Below are positions 1 to 5,913 of a stretch of 8,293 bases of DNA, piece by piece. The stretch lies in assembly GCA_035693105.1 (NCBI GenBank), contig DASSHC010000457.1, positions 1 to 8,293 of the forward strand, given 5' to 3'. This DNA is from DASSHC01 sp035693105 (GTDB taxonomy: Bacteria > Chloroflexota > Chloroflexia > Thermomicrobiales > Thermomicrobiaceae). A program made the translations under genes and the position numbers. The notes under the pieces were generated by a model. That model did no database searches. It was not told the origin of the DNA and saw only the letters and a program-made list of their open reading frames with translations. How positions within the stretch are numbered: position 1 is the first letter of the stretch; the number at the start of each line of letters is the position of its first letter.

Positions 1-104
1 CCATCTTCAAGTCGGTCGGCAACGCGATTCAGGACATCAGTGTGGCGCGCTACGCCGTCGCTACCGCCCAGCGCGCGGGTCGCGGCCAGCAGGTGACGTT
101 GTAG
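1..104 (+). CDS. Ornithine cyclodeaminase/mu-crystallin family protein, C-terminal end only
   Basis: Only the last 34 codons lie in the window, read in frame 3 and ending in TAG at 102-104. The visible peptide begins IFKSVGNAIQDISVARYAV. The motif 'FKSVG-A-QD---A' is the typical C-terminal helix region of the ornithine cyclodeaminase/mu-crystallin family of NAD(P)-dependent enzymes. Members include ornithine cyclodeaminase, alanine dehydrogenase and ketimine/pyrroline-2-carboxylate reductases, so the substrate cannot be told from this tail. The catalytic and Rossmann regions lie outside the window. The gene converges on ftsH with only 9 bases between the two stop codons. The family call is fairly secure because the motif is distinctive; the specific function is unknown. 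Confidence 0.7.
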   Translation, partial: IFKSVGNAIQDISVARYAVATAQRAGRGQQVTL

Positions 105-113
105 TCCGGCTGC

Positions 114-2078
114 TCAGTCGGCGGCCTGCGCGACCGGTTGACCTGGGGTGGCAGCCGCGCCAAGAATCTCCATGAGCCGCAAGCTGCCCAGCGTCTCTTC
201 CTCCATCAGCGCCCGCGCCAGGCGGTCCAGCGTCTCGTGGTTGCGCTCGAGCAACTGCTCCGCGGTCAGACGCGCTTCCTCCAGCAAGCGGCGCACCGAC
301 TCGTCGGCCAGCTCCTGGGTGCTCACCCCGGCGTCGCGACCGCCAAAGCCGGCAAAATCGCCGTACATGTCGTCGTCGCGGTCGAGTACCAGATCGCCCA
401 GATCGTCGCTCATACCCCAGCGCTCGACCATGCGGCGCGCCAGGTGGGTGGCCTGTTTCAGGTCGTTCTCAGCGCCGGTGGTAATCTCCTCGAACACCAG
501 CCGCTCCGCCGCGCGCCCACCGAACATCACCACCAGCCGTCCCTTGAGGTCGCGCCGGGTGAAGTTGAAGCGGTCGCGCACCGGCGACTGCACGGTCACA
601 CCGAGGGAGCGGCCGCGCGGCACGATGCTGACCTTGCGCAGCGGATCGCAACCGGGCGTGAGATACGCCACCACCGCGTGCCCACTCTCGTGGTAGGCGA
701 TGACCCGCTTCTCTTCCTCAGTCATCAAGAGCGGCCGCTCGGCGCCCAGGATGATCTTGTCCAGCGCCTCGCTGAAGTCGATCTCTTCGATCTGATGCTT
801 GTCGTGTGCTGCCGCCACCAGCGCCGCCTCGTTGACCAAATTGGCGAGGTCGGCCCCGGCGAAACCGGGGGTTGAGCTGGCGACCAGCGCCGGATCGACC
901 GTCGGGCCGACGGGATGCCCCCGCAGATGCACCCGTATGATTGCCTCACGGCCGCGTTGATCCGGCAGGCCGACCGTGACCTGGCGATCGAAGCGGCCGG
1001 GGCGCAAGAGTGCTGGGTCGAGCACGTCGGGGCGGTTGGTGGCCGCGATCACGATCACGCTGGTGGTCGTGTCGAAGCCGTCCAACTCGACCAGCAACTG
1101 ATTCAGCGTCTGCTCGCGCTCGTCGTTGCCGCCACCAAGCCCCACGCCACGCTTGCGCCCGACCGCGTCGATCTCATCGACGAAGATGATGGCCGGCGAG
1201 GCCGTCTTGGCCTTCTCGAAGAGGTCGCGCACACGGCTGGCGCCGACGCCGACGAACATCTCGACGAACTCCGAGGCGCTGGCGCTGAAGAAGGGCACGC
1301 CGGCCTCGCCGGCTACCGCCTTGGCAAGCAGCGTCTTGCCGGTGCCCGGCGGGCCGACCATGAGCACGCCGCGCGGGAGTTGCGCACCGAGTTGATGGTA
1401 TTTGCCGGGATTGCGCAAGAAATCGACGACCTGGACCAACTCGCCTTTGGCCTCGTCCTCGCCCGCCACGTCGGCGAAGGTCACCAGTGGGCGGTCGGCG
1501 TCGTAGACGCGCGCGGTCGAGCGCCCGAAGCTAAAGAGCCGGTTCTGCGTCGAGGGCGTGCTGCCGCCGCGGCGCAGAAAGACCATCATACCGAGCACCA
1601 TCAACACCGGCAGTCCGATCCAGAGCAGCAGCGAGCCAAGCGCGAACCCGCCCCCGCCGCTGGATTCGGCCGAGATGTCGACGTTGTGCGCCTGGAGCGT
1701 CGCCAGCAGATCGGTTGCCGCGCCAGACGGAATCGTGGTCGAGAAACGACTGCTGCTCGCTCCACTGCCGTCAAGGCCATTCGTCTTCACGCCCGGTTGG
1801 GCCGACTGTGCGCTATCGGTCGCGATCGGCTGGACCAGGGTGCCGGTGAGCTGGTCGCCTTTGATCGTCACGCTGCGCACATTCCCTTGATCGATCTGCG
1901 TCAGCGTCTGACTATAGGAGACGTGGGCGACCGGGCTAGAACCAAACCAGAGCCCCGGCAAGATCAGCAGCGCGGCCACCGCGACTCCGATCACCAGGAT
2001 CCAGCCGCCAATCTGCCACCGCTCGTAACCAGGTTTGCTTTTCCGCTGGTCCCCCGGACCCTGCTTCGGGTCTCGCAT
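114..2078 (-). CDS. ftsH: ATP-dependent zinc metalloprotease FtsH
   Basis: Membrane-anchored AAA+ protease that unfolds and degrades misfolded membrane proteins and short-lived regulators, acting as a hexamer on the cytoplasmic face. Numbering is from ATG at 2078 (654 aa). Membrane segments lie at about 26-45 and 146-168 and flank a ~100-residue extracytoplasmic domain. The AAA+ module has Walker A GPPGTGKT (242-249), pore motif F-V-G (275-277), Walker B IIFVDEID (297-304) and a second region of homology ending RPGRFDR (about 359-365). The peptidase has HESGH (463-467) and the third zinc ligand Asp in AEND (539). All key residues are present and the length is normal. An in-frame GTG at 2093 would add five residues, but the ATG is preferred because GAGGGGA sits 6 nt before it and overlaps that GTG. 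The extracytoplasmic domain carries a Ser/Gly/Thr-rich, probably disordered stretch (about 82-118). The preceding gap is ~280 bases with no clear promoter, so separate or read-through transcription are both possible. Confidence 0.97.
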   Translation of the reverse strand: MRDPKQGPGDQRKSKPGYERWQIGGWILVIGVAVAALLILPGLWFGSSPVAHVSYSQTLTQIDQGNVRSVTIKGDQLTGTLVQPIATDSAQSAQPGVKTNGLDGSGASSSRFSTTIPSGAATDLLATLQAHNVDISAESSGGGGFALGSLLLWIGLPVLMVLGMMVFLRRGGSTPSTQNRLFSFGRSTARVYDADRPLVTFADVAGEDEAKGELVQVVDFLRNPGKYHQLGAQLPRGVLMVGPPGTGKTLLAKAVAGEAGVPFFSASASEFVEMFVGVGASRVRDLFEKAKTASPAIIFVDEIDAVGRKRGVGLGGGNDEREQTLNQLLVELDGFDTTTSVIVIAATNRPDVLDPALLRPGRFDRQVTVGLPDQRGREAIIRVHLRGHPVGPTVDPALVASSTPGFAGADLANLVNEAALVAAAHDKHQIEEIDFSEALDKIILGAERPLLMTEEEKRVIAYHESGHAVVAYLTPGCDPLRKVSIVPRGRSLGVTVQSPVRDRFNFTRRDLKGRLVVMFGGRAAERLVFEEITTGAENDLKQATHLARRMVERWGMSDDLGDLVLDRDDDMYGDFAGFGGRDAGVSTQELADESVRRLLEEARLTAEQLLERNHETLDRLARALMEEETLGSLRLMEILGAAATPGQPVAQAAD

Positions 2079-2084
2079 GCCGGA

Positions 2085-2091
2085 TCCCCTC
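2085..2091 (-). promoter_or_regulatory. Ribosome binding site of ftsH
   Basis: GAGGGGA on the minus strand, 6 nt before the ATG at 2078. It decides the start: the upstream in-frame GTG (2091-2093) overlaps this Shine-Dalgarno sequence and has no comparable one of its own. Confidence 0.6.
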
Positions 2092-2108
2092 ACACGTAGC
2101 GATTCAAG

Positions 2109-2327
2109 TCAGTTCGCGCCAGCCCAATATTGGTAGAGCACGACTGAGCCCGCGTCCTCAGACGCCAGCACCGCAAAATGCAGGTTCTGTGCCGAAAACC
2201 GCTGGATCTTCAGACAAGGAACGCCGACCGCGTCGATCGCTCGATCAGCGTCTCGGCCAGCGGGACTTGAGCCGGTGTCGAATTGAGCGAAGCCGTGCGA
2301 CAAGGGCTGGGGATGAAGGAGCCCCAT
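2109..2327 (-). pseudogene. Possible frameshifted gene remnant between murE and ftsH
   Basis: The 279-base gap between murE and ftsH holds a 72-codon open frame starting at ATG 2327. No Shine-Dalgarno sequence precedes that ATG, and the first ~30 residues look non-protein-like. The last ~43 residues, beginning AIDAVGVPCLKIQRF and ending VVLYQYWAGAN, do look like a folded alpha/beta segment, with about 70% GC3 by hand count. In another minus frame the DNA just upstream (2272 down to ~2238) reads AQVPLAETLIER. Restoring one base near 2235-2240 would join both halves into one continuous sequence (…AETLIER-IDAVGVPC…). This suggests the tail of a decayed gene, or a sequencing error. I do not recognise the family. 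A genuine short gene cannot be excluded. Confidence 0.3.
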
Positions 2328-2337
2328 CGCCGGGGCT
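2320..2337 (-). terminator. Short GC hairpin after murE, weak terminator candidate
   Basis: A perfect 6-bp stem (AGCCCC/GGGGCT) with a 6-nt loop begins about 20 nt after the murE stop codon. No T-run follows on the minus strand, so it does not meet the usual criteria for an intrinsic terminator. At most it would attenuate transcription between the wall-gene cluster and ftsH, or be a chance GC stem. Confidence 0.2.
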
Positions 2338-2357
2338 GAGGGCGGTCGCCGCGCCCG

Positions 2358-3911
2358 TCAATCCTCGTGGCGGGCCGGGAAACCGCGCTCGGCCAGCGCG
2401 CGCGACGCTTCGGCAACCTCATCCCAGGGTCGCCGCTCGGCCCCGTAGATGATGCAGCTCTCATGCCCCTTGCCGGCCAGCACCACGGCGTCACCGGGCT
2501 GGGCCGCGTCGAGCGCCGCGCCAATGGCCGCGCGCCGGTCCTCAACGCACAGATAGTCGCGCCCCTCGGCGGCGCCCCGCTCTGCCGCGCCTGCGGCGAT
2601 CTCCGCGATGATCTGGTCCGGGTTCTCGAAGCGCGGATCTTCCGACGTGAAGACGGCAAAGTCGGCCAGACGCACGCAGACGGCCCCTTGGAGCGGGCGC
2701 TTGGTGCGATCGCGCTCCCCCGCGCTGCCCGAGACGACGATGACTCGGCCCGGCACCAGCGAGCGGATTAGCCGCAGGATCTTCTCAAGCGAATCCGGAG
2801 TGTGCGCGTAGTCGACGTACACACGATAAGGTTGACCCTGCTCGACCGGCACCAGCCGTCCCGGGACGGAGCGGAACGCCTCGAGCGAGGCGACGATCCG
2901 CTCGGCCGGCAGCCCCATGATCGAACCTACCGCCGCCGCCGCCAGCGCGTTTTCGACATTGAAGCCGCCGATCAGCCGCAGGTTCACCGGCTTCCGGCTG
3001 CCGTCGGGCAGGCTCAGCACAAAGCGCGTGCCGGTCGCCTCGATCTCGATTTCGCTCGCGTGCACAGCCGCGAACGCGTCGCGTGTGCTGAACCAGGTGA
3101 TGGGAACATCGCCGGCGTATCCGGCGATCGAGCGCGCTCCCTCGTCGTCGGCGTTGAGCACGATCCCGTGCGGGTAGGGCCGCGAGATTCCCGCCCGCAC
3201 GTGCTCCAGCAAGCGCGCCTTGGCGCGGCGGTAATTCTCGACCGTACCGTGCAACTCCAGGTGCTCGTGGGTAATGTTGGTGACCACGCCAACGTCGAAG
3301 GGGCAACTATCCAACCGGTGCAGTTCCAGCCCGTGCGAGGTCGCCTCAAGCACCGCCCAGTCGACGCCGGCCGCGCGCATCTGGCTCAGGAAGCGCTGCA
3401 CATCGAGCGACTCGGGGGTCGTCTGCCGCAGGTCGTGCTCGGTAAGCCGCTCGCCGATACGCACCGCCACCGTGCCGATCAGCCCCGTGCGCTGGCCCGC
3501 ATCGCGCAGCATCGCGTCGATCAGGTACGTCGTGGTCGTCTTGCCATCGGTGCCGGTCACCCCGACCATCCCCATCGATGCGCCCGGATCCCGGTAACAC
3601 GCGGCCGCGACCTGCGCCAGCGCTGCCCGCGTGTCTTCGACCTGCACCGCCGCCGGATAGTCGTCCAACTCGGGTGGCCAGGACTCGACCAGCGCCGCCA
3701 CCGCGCCAGCCCGGCGCGCGGCTTCCAGAAAGTGGTGGCCGTCGGCGTAGCCGCCGCGCAGCGCGACGAAGAGGCTCCTCGGCACCGCCTGGCGCGAGTC
3801 GTAGCAGACCGAATCGATCGGCAGCGAGGTATCACCCCGCACACGCAGCGGCTGGATACGCGCGACGAGCTCATCGAGGGTTATGCCGTCGTCGTTCACC
3901 AAGCGCCCCAT
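2358..3911 (-). CDS. murE: UDP-N-acetylmuramoyl-tripeptide synthetase MurE
   Basis: Cytoplasmic Mur ligase that uses ATP to add the third (diamino) amino acid to UDP-MurNAc-L-Ala-D-Glu in peptidoglycan synthesis. Visible features (517-aa numbering): N-terminal uridine-nucleotide domain with YDSR (37-40) and FVALRG; P-loop GVTGTDGKTTT (117-127); TTPESLD (164-170); SHGLELHR; TNITHEHLELHGT; the lysine of RRAKARL (K231), usually carbamylated; NVENALAA; DYAHTPDSLEKIL; GSAGERDRTKRP; and GKGHE (480-484). Length is typical. The specificity motif is EDPR (424-427), where DAP-adding enzymes have DNPR, so the third residue may be ornithine or lysine rather than meso-DAP (inference). Start: ATG 3911 overlaps the preceding gene by 16 nt. 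A GTG at 3899, four codons later, forms a GTGA stop/start overlap like the previous junction, has GGGG 6 nt before it, and may be the true start (513 aa). Confidence 0.96.
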   Translation of the reverse strand: MGRLVNDDGITLDELVARIQPLRVRGDTSLPIDSVCYDSRQAVPRSLFVALRGGYADGHHFLEAARRAGAVAALVESWPPELDDYPAAVQVEDTRAALAQVAAACYRDPGASMGMVGVTGTDGKTTTTYLIDAMLRDAGQRTGLIGTVAVRIGERLTEHDLRQTTPESLDVQRFLSQMRAAGVDWAVLEATSHGLELHRLDSCPFDVGVVTNITHEHLELHGTVENYRRAKARLLEHVRAGISRPYPHGIVLNADDEGARSIAGYAGDVPITWFSTRDAFAAVHASEIEIEATGTRFVLSLPDGSRKPVNLRLIGGFNVENALAAAAVGSIMGLPAERIVASLEAFRSVPGRLVPVEQGQPYRVYVDYAHTPDSLEKILRLIRSLVPGRVIVVSGSAGERDRTKRPLQGAVCVRLADFAVFTSEDPRFENPDQIIAEIAAGAAERGAAEGRDYLCVEDRRAAIGAALDAAQPGDAVVLAGKGHESCIIYGAERRPWDEVAEASRALAERGFPARHED

Positions 3912-4960
3912 CCCAACCGCCGCGCCAGCCGCACCAGCGGCCCCGCGTAGATGCGTTCGAGCATTCGTGGATAGCTGACGACCTCACCGCCGAAGCCCTG
4001 CTTGAAGGTGTAGACGCCCAGCATCGCGCCGCGCACATCGCGCCCGATCTGCCCCTCGTCAACCTTCGGTAGATCCTCCTCCGAGGGGATGCCCCAGAGG
4101 TCGTACCGCTGGCAGCCGGCATCGCGCGACCAGCGCATCGCCTCGAACTGCACCAGATGCGCCGCCATGTGCTTCTGCAGCTCGGTGTTGGATGCGCCGT
4201 ACAGGTAGATTCCCTCACCGAAGGCACGAACCACCAGCGCCCCGGCCGCCAGTTGCCCCTCATACTCACCCAGGAGCAGCGCGCCACGCTCGCCGAAGGT
4301 GCCCAGCAGATCGGCGAAATACGCGTAATCGTGGATGCCGAATGACTGGCGCTCGCCCGTCTCGCGCAATAGCGAGTAGAACGCGGGCAAGTCGCTGGCG
4401 TCTCCCTGGCGCACCGTCACACCGCGCCGCGCCGCCAGGCGGATGTTGTAGCGCGTCTTGGGCTTCATGGCGGCCAGAAGCTGCTCGTCGGACGCGTCGA
4501 GCGAGAGCTTGATGGTGCGACGCGGCTGGATTATTGCGCGGCTATCGCGCCAGCCGAGCTGGCCCAGTGTGGACCAATCGAGCTGGCTGTTCTCTGGCTC
4601 GATCAACGTCAGCAGCGCGCGTTCCCGGCGCGCCACGCGGTCGAGCCCCAGCGTCAACGACGCAAGGACCCGATGATCCGGGTCGGCGACGAGCGGGCCG
4701 CGCGGCACGTAGCCGGCGGAGAAGGGTCCCAGGCGGCGAAACAGAACCTGCGCCGCGGCCACCGGCCGCTCGCCCGCGCTGAGCAGCAGCCGTTCGGCCC
4801 GCCAGCCGTGCCGGCCCTTGAACGCGCCCCAGTTCCAACCCTGCAGCAGATGCCCGCCGAGACATTGGACGGCCTCATCCCAGCGCTGGGGCTCGCGACA
4901 GTGGAGCAGCCGCAGAGTGGAGTCTTGCCTCAAATCACGCGGATCGAGCGCGACGCTCAC
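3896..4960 (-). CDS. FemX/FemAB-like peptidoglycan bridge aminoacyltransferase (GNAT fold)
   Basis: Member of the FemABX family, which uses aminoacyl-tRNA to add amino acids to the side chain of stem-peptide residue 3 on lipid II or its UDP precursor, building interpeptide bridges at the cytoplasmic face. 354 aa, the usual size for the family. Visible features: an early tryptophan motif LLQGWNWGAFKG (38-49); the basic segment MKPKTRYNIRLAARRGV (165-181), very characteristic of FemX/FemAB; a second GNAT-like half with YLYGASNTELQKHMAAHL (252-269) and RYDLWGIP (285-292); and a C-terminal VYTFKQGFGGEVV (316-328). There is no coiled-coil tRNA-synthetase-like arm as in staphylococcal FemA, so it resembles the shorter FemX type. 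The start is GTG at 4960, overlapping the preceding stop as GTGA. No clear Shine-Dalgarno sequence is present, so translation is probably coupled. It overlaps murE downstream, which fits a joint role. The amino acid added cannot be read from sequence. Confidence 0.9.
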   Translation of the reverse strand: MSVALDPRDLRQDSTLRLLHCREPQRWDEAVQCLGGHLLQGWNWGAFKGRHGWRAERLLLSAGERPVAAAQVLFRRLGPFSAGYVPRGPLVADPDHRVLASLTLGLDRVARRERALLTLIEPENSQLDWSTLGQLGWRDSRAIIQPRRTIKLSLDASDEQLLAAMKPKTRYNIRLAARRGVTVRQGDASDLPAFYSLLRETGERQSFGIHDYAYFADLLGTFGERGALLLGEYEGQLAAGALVVRAFGEGIYLYGASNTELQKHMAAHLVQFEAMRWSRDAGCQRYDLWGIPSEEDLPKVDEGQIGRDVRGAMLGVYTFKQGFGGEVVSYPRMLERIYAGPLVRLARRLGWGAW

Positions 4961-5913
4961 AGGCCGGGCCGCAGCGGATCGCCCAACTGGAGCGCCTGCG
5001 TCTGCGCCTCACGCGCCAACTCGGCGATTGCCTCGTCGTCGGAGCGGGCAAGTCGCCCCAGCGCCTGCACCGCCAGCTTGCCGCCGATCTGCCCCAGCGC
5101 CGTGACCGCCGCGAACTGCACCTCGCGATCCTCGTCGCCCACCAGATCCAGCAGCAGGTCCACCGCGCGCTGATCGCCGAATTCGCCCGAGGCACGAGCC
5201 GCTTCGAAGCGCATCTCGGCGTCCTCGTCCTCCAGGCTCTCCAGCACCGGTTCCAGCCAGCGGTCGGCCAGGTTCCGGCCCATGGCGAAGAGCGCGCTCA
5301 CTCGCAGAGGTTGGTGCAGCGAATCGTAGGCCTCGGCGATGAGTTCCTCGACCTCTTCGTTCTCGTCGAAGTAGGCCAGCGACTCCAGCGCGCGACGACG
5401 GATGCCGATCGGCTCATCTGAGCGGAAGAGCTCGAGCAGCGCTCCGTAGACGCGCTCCGCGCGCTCGCCGTCAATCTCAGCCAGGGCGCAACGGTAGGTG
5501 AAGTGCCCGAGCGCCTGCGCCAGCGCCTCCCGCACGACCGGTTCCGGTTCGACCTCCAGCAGGTCGAGGAACTGATCGAGCAATACAATGCTCTGGTTCT
5601 CCCAGAGCCCGCTGATGGCCAGCGCCCGCACTTCGGGGTCCGAATCATCGAGCGCCAGCCGCAGCACGCGCGAGAAATTGAGTTCGACATTGGTCTCCGA
5701 CAGCTCGACCATCTCGCGCACCAGATAGCGACGTGCCTCGACTGGGATCCGTTGCCAGAGACGCCACAGCTCACGACTCGTCTGAGAATCGAGATCCGAC
5801 AGGCGCGCCGTGCGGGCCGCCGAGCGCCTGCCCGCGGCCGCGGCGCGCAAGATCTCCGTCAGTTCTTCGGCGCTTGGCCTATCCTGCTCGTTCGGGCTGG
5901 AAGTAATAGACAT
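4957..5913 (-). CDS. HEAT-repeat domain protein
   Basis: 318-aa soluble acidic protein made almost entirely of short paired helices. From about residue 60 to 305 there are six to seven HEAT/PBS-lyase-like units, with D-x-x-V/I-R-x-x-A-L signatures: DSDPEVRALAISGLWE (90-105), EPEPVVREALAQALGHF (122-138), SDEPIGIRRRALESLAYF (165-182), QPLRVSALFAMGRN (201-214), DEDAEMRFEAARASGEFG (229-246) and DEDREVQFAAVTALGQIG (260-277). Such alpha-solenoids are usually protein-interaction scaffolds. I see no catalytic motif, no signal peptide and no membrane segment. The N-terminal ~45 residues look disordered. The start is ATG 5913 with GAGGT 5 nt upstream, inside the end of the preceding gene (35-nt overlap); the end overlaps the FemX-like gene by 4 nt. 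Its position suggests a scaffold for, or regulator of, wall-precursor enzymes, but this is inference. Confidence 0.9.
   Translation of the reverse strand: MSITSSPNEQDRPSAEELTEILRAAAAGRRSAARTARLSDLDSQTSRELWRLWQRIPVEARRYLVREMVELSETNVELNFSRVLRLALDDSDPEVRALAISGLWENQSIVLLDQFLDLLEVEPEPVVREALAQALGHFTYRCALAEIDGERAERVYGALLELFRSDEPIGIRRRALESLAYFDENEEVEELIAEAYDSLHQPLRVSALFAMGRNLADRWLEPVLESLEDEDAEMRFEAARASGEFGDQRAVDLLLDLVGDEDREVQFAAVTALGQIGGKLAVQALGRLARSDDEAIAELAREAQTQALQLGDPLRPGL

Noticed and set aside
915..2099. 394-codon plus-strand open frame opposite ftsH
   Set aside because: It is antisense to the fully conserved FtsH coding sequence, and its composition is typical of a shadow frame.
2189..2452. 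87-codon plus-strand frame in the murE-ftsH gap
   Set aside because: It runs into antisense murE, is very rich in Arg and Pro, and has no ribosome binding site.
2210..2659. 149-codon minus-strand frame running from inside murE into the gap
   Set aside because: Most of it is a shadow of murE. Only its last ~20 residues may be meaningful, as half of the frameshifted remnant described above.
2802..3950. 382-codon plus-strand open frame opposite murE
   Set aside because: It is antisense to conserved MurE motifs and has no recognisable protein features.
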